Below are positions 1 through 10,434 of a stretch of 64,000 nucleotides of DNA, one piece after another. A model generated the notes under the pieces. It did not search any database. It was not told the DNA's origin and saw only the letters and a list, made by a program, of their open reading frames with translations. Every line of letters begins with the position of its first letter. The first letter of the stretch is position 1. Both the position numbers and the translations under genes were made by a program. The DNA is from Nelumbo lutea (Eukaryota > Streptophyta > Magnoliopsida > Proteales > Nelumbonaceae). Location: the NCBI GenBank assembly GCA_022828595.1, contig JAKGHH010000002.1:75798383-75862382 (forward strand), written 5' to 3'.

Positions 1-553
1 CCCCTCAAACCAGTATCATGTCAATACAGAAGCAAAGGTGGATTCTATCCACAACAGGGGATCCTGGCATCACAGTTGCTCAAACAGAGTTCCCACTATG
101 GGAGAAGGTGCCTTAATGATTGGTTTGCAGTGGCAATAGCATTATGATCAGATTGAGTCATTTAAATAAAAGATCAAATTATGTCTCTAAAGCTAAGTTA
201 GCTCCATAACAAACTGTTTTACTAGACACTTCTATGTCCGACTCTTCATAATACATGGCTCATGACTGGCTTCCGCTTAGAGGACCTACAGGTTCAAAAT
301 ATACATAACGGATGAAGAAAACCATCCTATAATCCAATGACTACACCTACTTCACTGACCACCAAATTTCTATGCGCCATTTCCCCAACAGAACCAACAT
401 GACCCCAATTCAAAACTATGTTGATTGAACATTATTCAGAACTCAAGGAACATAAAGTGTTATGGAATTAGAAATCAAACCAGGAAATCAAATTAAGAAC
501 AAATTACCAGCATTCAAAAACAGTAGTAAATGAGATTAGCTCCATGCACTGAC
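1..553 (-). other. Intron 1 of the NOL-like gene (3' part outside the window)
   Basis: On the minus strand this follows the donor site at 553-552 (AAAG|GTCAGT). I found no continuation of the reductase coding sequence here; the expected next residues (IGYALA-type) are absent in all frames. It therefore reads as intron that runs off the left edge. No transposon ends or RNA genes were recognised. Confidence 0.6.
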
Positions 554-851
554 CTTTAGTCGAACCAGTGATCAAGACATTGTAAGGAGGGACCATGGGT
601 TCTCTCTTCACCGAAGACTCCGCTCTAATTCCTGGAACTTTCAGGAATTTGCGGCGAGAAGTTACCGTCGAGAAAAGACACAGGTCGGAGCGGCGATATG
701 AAGCGAGTTGTCCGGTGAAGGGAGAGATGAGAAGGGCTTGATTATTAGCGGGAAGAGGGGAGATGGAGATGGCGGGAAGCTGAAGGGAAGCCATTGGTAG
801 AAGTAGAACCATGGAGGAGAATCCACCAACGGATAAAATGCTGGAGGCCAT
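554..851 (-). CDS. NOL: Exon 1 of chlorophyll(ide) b reductase NOL-like, chloroplast SDR (partial gene)
   Basis: The minus-strand frame from the ATG at 851-849 gives about 99 residues. It starts with a Ser/Leu-rich, acid-poor N-terminus that looks like a chloroplast transit peptide, followed by REPMVPPYNVLITGSTKG. The latter is the start of a short-chain dehydrogenase Rossmann fold (TGxxxGIG NAD(P)-binding motif) and is characteristic of NYC1-LIKE (NOL). With NYC1, NOL reduces chlorophyll b to 7-hydroxymethyl chlorophyll a when light-harvesting complexes are dismantled. The exon ends after the first base of a Gly codon at AAAG|GTCAGT, a good donor; the open frame beyond it (to 504) is intronic. 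Starts at M14 or M20 (794-792, MASLQLPA) are also possible. The catalytic YxxxK part is outside the window, so assignment rests on the N-terminal motif only. Confidence 0.75.
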
Positions 852-2145
852 TCGATGCTGTCATGCTAGCGAGTGTGATACTATCATACATACTACTACA
901 GTACTTGCGTCATTACGTGAATACTGAAGAATAGCCTAGTCCTCCCTCTGGGCCTCATAGAAAAGATCTGTACAACGCATCGGACCCAGTTTCCAGTTGG
1001 GTCAATTATGGATCCACCCCCGGTGTGCAAGTTGGGCGGATCCAACCCGATCCAAATTTTAATTTTATGCGGGCTGACCTTAGATCTTGGATCCTTTCAT
1101 TGTGTTGGGGTTCAAAAGTTTAGGCTTCTTTTATTTTTCAAGCTTACCTCTTAGATAGCTCAAATCTGGCCCAAGCCCAACCTAACTATACTATACACAC
1201 AAATATGCATTTAGAGACTCATATCTTGCATGAATGCATGCATATATACACACATTCATTTATATATGAACTTGACTAAAGCCCAAAGGCCCCAAACCCT
1301 ACTTGAGGGCATCAAATCTTAGTGCACTTGGATTGGACAATTTAAGCTTGACCTTGGGCTTAGGCCTTAGGCCCCAATTCTTAGAATTGGGCTTGATTGA
1401 ACTTAAAGGCCCAGCCTACCCGACATGCACCCCTGTTCAAGAATCATAGATTCAAGTCTCATAAACATTATTTTAAGTGATTTATATGTGATATCAAGTC
1501 ATTTCTAGTTATTTTATAAATAGTATATAATATTTTAAACATTTTTAGCTTAATTTATTTATTCATACACCATCCATTTTAAATCGGACTAACAGAATTA
1601 TTAACTAAACAATAGATGAGTCCAAACGCTATAGCCACTGGGTCCATGTTTCAAGCATGAAGGCTAACCATTGCATGAGTTGCAAGCACTAGGTCACTTG
1701 GACCAAAACCAGGTTTAATTTAATTATGGATAAAACTTTCTTTTACACGTCAAGGAAATGGGTTTAAAATTCAAATAATTTTTAAGTGGTAGGTCCTTAT
1801 TCTTAAAATATTGAATAGGTGAGCAGGTGGCATATTTGGGACCTCACACCGTAGTTTGGGTGGGGGTTGGGTTAAGCTTTTGTTAAAGTAAAAAAGAGGG
1901 TATAATAGAAGTATATACTTACCTAAATTCATTCTTATAGACCTATCTAATCCTATTATTGTTAAATGTAGATATGAATTTAAAACGAATCTCAACCCAT
2001 TTACAACCCTATAGAACAATAGATAGTAATTGGGTCATTTATTCTAATCCAATTATAAATAATGTTGATCCTAAACCCATGAATGTTGGTTCTAACTCAT
2101 TAGACCATTAGTTTAGTTATTAAAGAGTCATTTGATAATAGTTAA
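852..2145. other. Intergenic region upstream of NOL-like gene
   Basis: No coding region is supported. The proximal part presumably holds the NOL 5' leader and promoter; no clear TATA box was seen. About 1019-1434 has weakly matching inverted ends (CGGTGTGCAAGTTGGG against CAGGGGTGCATGTCGGG once reversed) and may be an old hAT-type miniature element; I could not define a target duplication. The rest is AT-rich and unremarkable. Confidence 0.5.
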
Positions 2146-2154
2146 TATATAGTA

Positions 2155-2868
2155 GGGTAAAAGACTTAAACCTCCCCTAATGTTTCTTATAAATATTAGA
2201 ATTTCTCCTCTTTTCTTAAATTGGACCAAGTCCTCCCCTATCAAATTTATGTCTAATGAAATTATTAAAAAGTCTCTTTTACCCTTGTTAAATCTTCAAA
2301 TTTTCAAAATAATGGGATGCCTCCACCATGCATGCCCACACCACCGCCGCCACCTCATCCCGGGATACCTCCTCCATCAGGTGGCATTCCTGTCTTTGGT
2401 GGCACCTTGCCTTGATATGCCACCACCACTAAATCCTCAGCAACAACAGAATCAACAACAACAATAACGATTTGGTTTATCCTTAAAGTTTAAAGGTCGT
2501 GAAGGGGCTTTAATTACACGTCTTTGTGTCGTTCATTGCTCAGTTTCTAGTATTTCCTGATTTTCCAAGGTGGAGACTTGAGATTGGTGTATGGAATTAC
2601 TCATTTAGGTTTTTGTGATATATTGAATGGGGTTTTAGTGTGTTCCAGTAGCAGTTAGGTAACCTTTGCAAGTATGGTGTGTTAACCAAGGTTTAATAGA
2701 TAAATTTCTTGAAAAGAAAAAAATCTCCCTATTATCAGTTCAGATATTTGTTTTCTGGATATGATAATTAGTATCTTAACAGATTATTAATGGAGGGGAG
2801 GTTTTAGTCCAAATTAAAAAGTGAAGGGAAGTTTCAGTATACCAAGGGAGGTTTAAGTCTTTTTACCC
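2155..2868. mobile_element. Non-autonomous Mutator-like element (Pack-MULE type)
   Basis: The 714-bp element is flanked by a perfect 9-bp duplication, tatatagta, at 2146-2154 and 2869-2877. The left end, GGGTAAAAGACTTAAACCTC, matches the reversed right end with one A inserted. Weaker similarity continues about 100 bp inward (TTAAATTGGACC.. against TTTAATTTGGACT..). Long TIRs plus a 9-bp duplication are the signature of Mutator-like elements. No transposase is present. The interior around 2310-2467 is a CCN/CAA-rich stretch, unlike the AT-rich surroundings. It reads as Pro-rich and then Gln-rich peptide ending in a stop, followed by 3'-UTR-like sequence, which suggests a captured host gene fragment. 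The donor gene was not recognised. Confidence 0.82.
2316..2467 (+). pseudogene. Pro/Gln-rich gene fragment inside the MULE
   Basis: One frame reads MPTPPPPPHPGIPPPSGGIP and then VFGG. After a shift, the neighbouring frame reads MPPPLNPQQQQNQQQQ and stops at 2467. The C-rich composition contrasts with the host element's TIRs, and the following 300 bp look like a 3' UTR. It resembles the low-complexity tail of an RNA-processing or transcription protein, but that is too generic to name. It is probably non-functional. Confidence 0.45.
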
Positions 2869-2877
2869 TATATAGTA

Positions 2878-4813
2878 GCTATAAAAGTGTGGATGTAGTG
2901 TAAAACTTATGGATAAATCCTTGAATTGCCTAAAGAGAGGACATGGGCCGGGAGAAAAAAACCATTATAAATAATTGGTGTTCTTGTGTGCATTTAATTT
3001 GTGCTTATTTGTTATATTTCATTATTTATCTTGCAATACAACAATTACATTTTCTCACACACTCAAGGGTGTCAATGGACTGGTTTTGGATTGGGCCCCG
3101 TCTAGTCCAAAATCAATTTGGACGGATTAGACGGAACAATAAGACATATTGGATTGGACCAATCTGATCTAAAATATTTATTAGATTGGATTGGATCTGG
3201 TTCGTCTATAACAAATTTATATCAGATTGGATTGGATTAAGTCAATATCTAATCCATTGATATAATATAAGAATATATGTGTCAGTGGACCGGATTTAGG
3301 TTGAAACCAATCTAAATCAAAATGAATTTAAACAGATTGGACAGTCCAGACATTGAACTGGACCGATCCAAATTGGTCCAAAACATTCACTGGATTGGAT
3401 TGACAAGTGGTATCAAAGTAGGTTATCCACCCTCCATAGCCTAACCGCTAGGTGGATTAAAAATAGCCACCCAAAATAACTCTCCCTATCCAAAAAGGCA
3501 CTCCATTAGTAGGCCTCCTTTCTCCAATGATACTTATTACAACTCTCCCTCTTGGGTCTTCTTGTTTTTAACCCTATCCCAATCTAAGATTAAAAAAACC
3601 CTTAAACCTAACCAAATGATCCCATGCTAATATTTGTTTTATTTTTTACATTCTACCTATATTGTAAATTTCAAAGCATATAATGTTGTGTTTGATATTA
3701 TTGCAAAAATTTTGGGTTTATCAATATAAATTGGAAAAAAAAATTATCAATTGAATCTATTTATGATTGAAATATGCATACCTTAAAAATGCATTTTTGA
3801 GAGGCCATTACCAAAAACAACCTAAATAAGCTAACAACTTTATAAAACCTTATTATTATTTTGTTATTGCCATAACTTTTTAGTTAGTCTAATGTGGTTA
3901 GATCAAATGTTAAGCTTTCATTGCTTCCTATGTGTTACTATTAATGAGAATTAGCTTCTTAATGTCAAAAGTTTAGATTTATTATTATTGATGTATGTAT
4001 GGGATTTTTAAGAGTTTCCCCAATATATTAAAGTGTATCAATTTCTTTCCATTGTATATATGCATATCCAAAACATATCGTGATACATATCTATATCTAA
4101 GCTTATCGATATGATACACGATACTGATACTTAGAACCTTAACTTTGTTGAATGAAAATTGAAAATAGGAGTTAGGGATATCAGTGGATTGGGTTATATG
4201 ATAAATCCAACCCTATAAGGTCCAACTTTATTGAGTGAAAATTGAAGCAGGAGATGGGGTTGGGCTTATTGGGGTTTAGGGTTTCAACTATTCTAACCAA
4301 GCTAAGTTCAGGAGGGGTTTGGATTCAACTGCCCAAACCTGATGGTCATGATGCCCCCACATATTCATACAATTTTGCATGCTTTCTAACACCATGACCT
4401 TAAAATTTAAGCTTTTTTTTTCATGTATCTTATTTTTCTTCTTTTAAATGACATCTTGAAATACATAAACCAAATTTCAACTTAAATTAATGACTATTGG
4501 ACTTTAAAAATATATTATAAAAAATACAATTGAAAGGCTATAAGTCGGGTTAACCCTATAGAGTTAGGTCGTTTGAAAGAAAATGCTTGTTTTTTAATCG
4601 GGTCAGGTCGGGTTAGGGTTGATGTAAACTAGTATCAAACATGACCTGTAGAAATCTCTAACAAGAGCCCTATGGCATCATCATTTGAGCCAAGCTGGTC
4701 TAAGTCAACCCAAACATTAATATTTGATCATGTTTAGCTGGCCATATGACATTCCTATTCAATTATTTAAAATTATTATAAGTTTATTGGACTCTACTAT
4801 GATATGGTGATAC

Positions 4814-4853
<40 letters not shown>

Positions 4854-6559
4854 CAATCTATTAGTATCTTAAAAATGATTACCAATCAAGCATATATTCA
4901 CCAAAATTCACATGGAATTTGATTGGTTTCTTCCAATATCATGTCTTTGTCATCATAGAAATTAAATGCAATTTTAAACTATAATAATTTTATTAATTTA
5001 TTTGAAATATTTATCAAAATTTAAAATTATTGTAGTTATTTATATCAATACAATTTGATAAGATTTGATTTTAAAATTGTAAAATTTTTAGCAATTATTT
5101 TTAAGATTTTTATGTTGCAAGAATAATAACAAGGTTAGTACTAATAGAATTTTTTATAGTCCCTAACTCTAATTTATTATAATATTATTAGAGTAATTAA
5201 GTCATAATATTATATAAATTAATAACATCAATTAATTAACTACTTAATTACTTATTTAATAATTGTTTAATTAAAAATATTATAAATTTATTAATTAAAT
5301 GAATTTTTTAACTACTAAATTAGATGGTGATTTAAAGCATAATAATAATAATTTTTAAAAATTGGGTGAAATGAAAACTAGGACATGTGTATAGAGGGTG
5401 AAATCAAAACTGGGCCCATGTACGGGTCCCATCTACAACATGGAACCAATACCTTAAAAAAAAAGGAAAACAACAAACAGGTCTCTATCCAATTTATTTG
5501 GAAGAAAGTTTGATGAGGATGCACTAATAAAGGGCCAAATTGCTTGGCCCTTTTTTGTATGTCGCATCATTTAACTACTTAGCATATTGATGGGATCCAA
5601 ATTGTTTTACTGGTTGTCTTTTTCTCTTATATTAATTTATCAAAAAGTATTTGAAGAAACAAATTCATAATATGGTTCTTCTCTTTCTTTCCGGACCTTT
5701 TCTTTCTCCTGTTCCTGTTTCTATATTTCCCTTTCTCTCGAATGGAGAAGCTTTTCAAAATCAGGTTCAGTTAAAAACTTTGAATGGTTTAGATCAATCT
5801 TATGTTTTGAAAAATAGATGGGGATTCCCCTTTCTTCCATATATATAAATTTGTTTTCATTTGACATATGCATTGCTCTTCTCTATTCATTATTTTCAAG
5901 GATAGAGTGTGCACATATATTTTTTAAACCGATTCTTGAGAGATAGACCATCCTCCATGGATGAATGTTGGGCCCCTCAGACCCAATTGACAAATAACAA
6001 TAAGTAGAATGGTGATTCCAATAAATTTTGATTTACACTATTCTCCCCTTCAATTCGTCTGCAAGATTTACATACAAAGGAAGCCTATAAGAGAGATATT
6101 CACAAGCAACACCAGCTCTCACGGTTATATGAGAGAGAGAGAGAGAGTAAAAAGTAGCTATGAAGATGGGAGGAAAGTGGGATTAAAAGAAAACATGGGA
6201 AAGAGGGAAAGAGTGAGAGAAAGCCATGTCTAGTATGGTGATATTCAAGATTTTATATTATTTTATTTTGTTTGATGGTGAAATCCAAAAGAGAAAGCAA
6301 CGTGGCAAATTTTCTGGAAGACCGGAAATTACCTCTTTATGATGCATCAGAACTGAATTCTTACACATTTATTCGACATGAACTGAACATGGTTTAAAAG
6401 TCAAGTTAGCTTGTCTCCTTTACTCGTAAATAAAAAATGGGATGCTCAAAACCTGACTACATATATATTCAAGTATTCTCCTTGAGAATCATTGTCTCAA
6501 CTATATTCTTGTCAATTAAGTAAAGGCTAAATTGTATTACTTTCGTTTTTAGAGGTTTT
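2878..6559. other. AT-rich intergenic DNA with degenerate repeats
   Basis: No gene is supported; short ORFs here lack homology I can recognise. At 3060-3420 there are repeated gattggattgga/ggaccgg words like those of decayed hAT-type miniature elements (CAAGGGTGTCAATGGAC near 3062). At 4070-4140 a segment ends in GATACTTAGAACCTT, a relative of the AAGGTTCAAAGTATT ends found at 49960, 43400 and 57858. At 6130-6147 there is a short (GA)n. Between 4900 and 5390 the sequence is almost pure A+T. Confidence 0.5.
4814..4851. repeat. Poly-A/(AT)n microsatellite
   Basis: Sixteen A residues are followed by about ten AT dinucleotides. Confidence 0.9.
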
Positions 6560-7061
6560 CTTCATGGTTGGTGATCATGGAGGACAATTTTCTCATTTGT
6601 GATATGCAAAAGGTGGAGTTTAGGGAGGATGGGGTCGACACAGAGGATGCAAAAGGTTGGTTAAATGTTTGGTGGGAAAAATCTTTGGGGAGAAGGTGTT
6701 GAATCCTGTGGTAGTGAAGAATATTTATCCTAAAACTTGGGGTATCAAAAGGACAGTGACGGTAGAAAATTCCTCAGAAGGTTTGTATTTCTTCTTTTTT
6801 CAACATAAAGTGGACATTACATCAATACTAGATTGGAGATCATGGGAAACTTTTTTTTCACGCCTTCTTTTCATTTATCTTTCTCAGGCCTTCTTTTTAT
6901 TGGTTTAAACTTTTTCCTCTATCCAAATTCATCCCATAGTTTTCTCTTATGGTTTTATTTGTTCTCTTATCAAATCTATTGTAGCCAACAACAACATTGA
7001 TCTCAAGTTACTTTGTGATCACCTACAATTGTCTTCTACAACATATAGTGCGAATTCTATG
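6560..7061 (+). pseudogene. DUF4283-like LINE ORF1 fragment
   Basis: Around 6657-6850 the frame reads CLVGKIFGEKVLNPVVVKNI, then YPKTWGIKRTVTVENSSEGL and FFQHKVDITSILDWRSWE. This has the pattern of the DUF4283 domain at the N-terminus of plant LINE ORF1/gag-like proteins (LVGK.., a central W, a G-F-F-F strand, D..L....W). Upstream frames (MEDNFLICDM..) probably belong to the same element, but shifts and stops break it. Its right side meets the LTR retrotransposon at 7067. Sequence resuming after 12021 gives no clear continuation of the domain. Confidence 0.55.
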
Positions 7062-7163
7062 CATTGTGATGTAACCATTTTCGGCCACGTACTAATATTT
7101 TGTGATGTAAAATTTTTTTGGCAAAGTACCTCGTTATTCGACCCGGTGGTGGCGTGGCTTAGT

Positions 7164-7834
7164 GACAAGCTACTTGGTGGCAAACTGCCTGGGGGCGAAC
7201 TGCCTTGGTGGCGAACTGCCTGGGGGCGAACTGCCTTGGTGGCGAACTGCCTGGTGGCGAACTCCCTGGTGGCGAATTGCCTTGGTGACAAACTACCTGG
7301 GGGCGAACTGCCTTGGTGGCGAACCGCCTAAGGGCGAACTGCCTGGGGGCGAACTGCCCTGGTGGCAAACTGCCTGGTGGTGAACTGCCTGGTGGCGAAC
7401 TGCCTGGTGGCGAACTGCCTGGGGCGAACTGCCTTGGTGGCGAGCTGCCTGGTGACGAACTGCCTGGGAGCGAACTGCCTTGGTGGCGAACCACCTAAGG
7501 GCGAACTGCCTGGGGGCGAACTGCCATGGTGGCGAACTGCCTGGTGGCGAACTCCCTGGTGGTGAACTACCTTGGTGGCGAACTGCCTGGGGGCGAACTG
7601 CCTGGTGGCGAACTCCCTGGTGGCAAACTCCCTGGTGGCGAACTGCCTTGGTGACGAACTGCCTGGGGGTGAACTGCCTTGGTGGAGAACCGCCTAAGGG
7701 TGAACTGCCTGGGGGTGAACTGCCTTGGTGGTGAACTGCTTGGTGGCGAACTGCCTGGGGCGAACTGCCTTGGTGGCAAACTGCCTGGGGGCGAACTGCC
7801 TGGTGGCGAACTCCCTGGTGGCGAACTGCCTTAG
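7164..7834. repeat. 15-17-bp minisatellite inside the 3' LTR
   Basis: About 43 tandem units of ctgcctggtggcgaa and close variants (ctgccttggtggcgaa, ctgcctgggggcgaa, ctccctggtggcgaa). It lies downstream of the LTR TATA box in element orientation, so it would be in the transcribed R/U5 part. Because 15 is a multiple of three and stops are rare, it produces overlapping open frames on both strands (GELPG- and RQFAP-type repeats) that are not genes. Confidence 0.92.
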
Positions 7835-7904
7835 AGAATGTTGGAGCTCCCTGGTGCGGCACAATCTGATTGCCCTCAGCATGAGGTGGTCTTCTTTCCT
7901 TTGT

Positions 7905-8240
7905 AGGTTGCGGGAGATGAGGGACCTACGAGAACTTCATCTTTTCCTCCTCTTTGTAGGTGGCGGGAGCTGAGAGACCTGCGAGAACTCCATCTTTTCC
8001 TCCTCTTTGTACCTATGAGAACTTCATCTTTTCCTCCTCTTTGTAGGTGGCGGGAGCTGAGAGACCTGCGAGAACTCCATCTTTTCCTCCTCTTTGTAGG
8101 TGGCGGGAACTAGGGGACCTCCGAGAATTCCATCTCTTCCTCCTCCTTGTAGGCGGCGGGAGCTGAGGGACTTTCGAGAACTGCATCTTTTCCTCCTCTT
8201 CGTAGGCGGCGGGAGCTGAAGGACCTGCGAGAATTGAATT
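7905..8240. repeat. 57-bp tandem repeats in the 3' LTR
   Basis: About six units built on tcctcctctttgtaggtggc then gggagctgagagacctgcga. One unit is truncated near 8010. Confidence 0.8.
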
Positions 8241-8391
8241 AGAGGTCTCGGGGGTATTTTCCCGGTGGGGGGCTCTCTAATGCTTAAGTTAGCACTCTTA
8301 TTGTAGAGAACTTTGAAGATAATATGAGAGAGCTAGAGAACAAGGTTACTTCCCTTTCTTTTCCATCCCCTTCCCCTTTAGGGGGTGAGGT

Positions 8392-8400
8392 CTTTATATA
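8392..8400 (-). promoter_or_regulatory. TATA box of the 3' LTR
   Basis: Minus-strand TATATAAAG, conserved in both LTRs, followed by a CCCC-rich stretch where transcription would start. The equivalent plus-strand context lacks a comparable box, supporting minus polarity. Confidence 0.65.
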
Positions 8401-8573
8401 CCGGAGTCCTCGTGGGTTAGGTGGGTGAAAAGCCTCCAAACGGTAAGACTCATCGCATCCTCTCAGAACCGGGGTACGGTGGTGAACTCCTCGAGGTCGT
8501 CAGGCTGGCGCTTGTGTCAGGCGGCCAGGTCGGCGCCTGGGCCGGGTTGTCAAAGGGGTGCTTGCGTCAGTCG

Positions 8574-8766
8574 GCGGGTCAGTGTCTAGGCCAGGTCGTC
8601 AAGTCAACGCCTGTGTCAACCGGCGGGTCAGTGTCTAGATCAGGTCGTCAAGCTGGCGCCTGTGTCAGCCAGCGGGTCAGTATCTAGATCAGGTCGTCAA
8701 GCTGGTGCCTATGTCAGTCGGCGGGTCAGTGTCTAGATCAGGTCATCAAGCTGGCGCCTTGGTCGG
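8574..8766. repeat. 49-bp tandem repeats in the 3' LTR (U3)
   Basis: Four units built on gcgggtcagtgtctagatca then ggtcgtcaagctggcgcc. In element orientation they lie upstream of the TATA box, in U3. Confidence 0.8.
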
Positions 8767-9073
8767 ATCATGCGCTAGGCTGGTCCAGGTCGGCCAGGTT
8801 GTGCAGGCCGTGCGCAGTTCACGCAGGCTGCGCGCTAGGCCGCACGTAGTTCACGCAGGCCGCGCGCGTGCCTTGCGCAGTTCACGCAGGTTGCATGTGC
8901 CGCGCGCAGGTCGCGCAGGCGCGCTTCAGGCCGCGCGCAGGTCGCGCCAGGCCGACCAGACTAGTGCCCGGGTGGGTCACCAACTTCGTAAGTTTGTTGG
9001 CTGGGTGTTTTCCTAGTTGTCACGAGGTGCCACGTGTCACAATTTTACTAGAGTGCCAAATCTGCCCTCATCA

Positions 9074-9092
9074 ATAGCCCCCACTCCCGAGC
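9074..9092 (-). promoter_or_regulatory. Polypurine tract of the LTR element
   Basis: Minus strand GCTCGGGAGTGGGGGCTAT directly abuts the TGATGAGGGC start of the 3' LTR; it would prime plus-strand DNA synthesis. Confidence 0.7.
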
Positions 9093-9171
9093 TAATAGTA
9101 ACTCAGCGAAGGGAGTAGATTTCTTTTGGCCCGTAAGTCGATGAGCTAGTAAGTGCTGATCCAATTACTAG

Positions 9172-9911
9172 TATGGCCCGTAGGCTTTGGGAGCGACTCA
9201 TAGTCTATTCTTTTTTGACTTTGCCCGTGCCAGAGAGGCGATCGGGTCTTGAGCAGTAATGTGGCCCGTAGGCTTTTGGGAGCGACTCATAGTCTACTCT
9301 TTTTTTGACTTTTGCCCGTGCCGGAGAGGCGACCGGGTCTTAAGCAATAATGTGGCCCGTAGGCTTTTGGGAGTGACTCATAGTCTACTCTTTTTTTACT
9401 TTTGCCCGTGCCGGAGAGGCGACCGGGTCTTAAGCAGTAATGTGGCCCGTAGGCTTTTGGGAGTGACTCGTAGTCTACTCTTTTTTTTTGACTTTTGCCC
9501 GTGCCGGAGAGGCGACCGGGTCTTAAGCAGTAATGTGGCCCATAGGATTTTGGGAGTGACTCGTAGTCTACTCTTTTTTGACTTTTTCCCGTGCCAGAGA
9601 GGCGATCGGGTCTTAAGCAGTAATGTGGCCCGTAGGCTTTTGGGAGTGACTCGTAGTCTACTCTTTTTTGACTTTTGCCCGTGTCGGAGAGGCGATCGGG
9701 TCTTAAGTAGTAATGTGGCCCGTAGGCTTTTGAGAGCAACTCGTAGTCTACTCTTTTTTTACTTTTGCCCGTGCCGGAGAGGCGACCGGGTCTTAAGCAG
9801 TAATGTGGCCCATAGGCTTTTGGGAGCGACTCGTAGTCTACTCTTTTTTGACTTTTGCCCGTGCCGGAGAGGCGGCCGGGTCTTAAGCAGTGAGGTGGCC
9901 CGTAGGCTTGG
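9172..9911. repeat. 90-bp tandem array in the element interior
   Basis: About eight units of roughly 90 bp, each with tggcccgtaggcttttggga, a T-run, and gcccgtgccggagaggcgac. It lies on the PPT side, i.e. the 3' UTR of the element. Tat-lineage elements are known for hypervariable tandem repeats there. The period of 90 keeps frames open on both strands (a 281-residue plus frame and a 150-residue minus frame, each a 30-residue repeat). These look like by-products of the period, not proteins. Confidence 0.85.
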
Positions 9912-10316
9912 CCTGCATCAGCTTCGTAATGTCGGTCACCTACTCCTACAAGAAGCTATTAGGGGCTCGACCTTCGGGGGCAACACCACTAACTTTAGGT
10001 TGCCAGCTCACACGGGAGCCTTGGAAGGCTCGACCAGTAAGGGCGCCTATGTAGTCAGTTGGCCGCCAACTACCGCGGAAGCCACGAAGAGCTCATCTTT
10101 GTAGGGGGGACCTTGCGGAAATGACTGATGTGGCATTATCTGAATTGAAAGTAAGGTTGGTAGAGCTACTTAGTCCGTTAGCTCCCTGCATAGTCTCTAA
10201 GTTCATAAAAAACGTAAACTATAAAGCGATAGCTCCAATTTCTAAAAAGTGAGGACTTAGTTTTGGCAAGATGAGAACTTAGCTTTGGTAGGATGAGAAC
10301 TTAGCTTTTTGTAGCG

Positions 10317-10336
10317 GGTTCCCACAGACGGCGCCA
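10317..10336 (-). promoter_or_regulatory. Primer-binding site of the LTR element
   Basis: Minus strand TGGCGCCGTCTGTGGGAACC, separated from the 5' LTR end by AT. It begins with TGG, pairing with the tRNA CCA end. This variant is typical of Tat/Athila-type plant gypsy elements. Confidence 0.75.
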
Positions 10337-10434
10337 ATTGATGTAACCGTTTTCGGCCACGTACCAATGTTTTGTGATGTAAAATTTTTTTGGCAAAGTA
10401 CCTCGTTATTCGACCCGGTGGTGGCGTGCCTTAG

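Larger units (their letters stand above)
7067..9073 (-). repeat. 3' LTR (element orientation), 2007 bp
   Basis: In element orientation it starts TGATGAGGGCAGATTTGGC and ends GGTTACATCA. It matches the other LTR almost base for base outside the tandem arrays. From the 5' (U3) end it contains a CG-rich degenerate run (8780-8955), 49-bp repeats, the TATA box, 57-bp repeats and the 15-bp minisatellite. Confidence 0.9.

Noticed and set aside
4100..4140. Complete MITE of the AAGGTTCAAA family
   Set aside because: Only one end is recognisable; no matching opposite end or target duplication.
7029..7862. Many overlapping open frames on both strands (GELPG- and RQFAP-type repeats)
   Set aside because: They are created by a 15-bp minisatellite with few stop triplets, occur in several frames at once and lie inside an LTR; no start context or domain.
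8421..9016. Arg/Ala/Gly-rich frames in a CG-rich stretch
   Set aside because: Same sequence recurs in the other LTR with different frames; degenerate cgcgcgcaggtcgcgcagg repeats, not a gene.
9259..10104. 281-residue plus-strand frame, the longest in the window
   Set aside because: It is translation of a 90-bp tandem repeat, antisense to the retrotransposon's own polarity; repeat units predict it fully.
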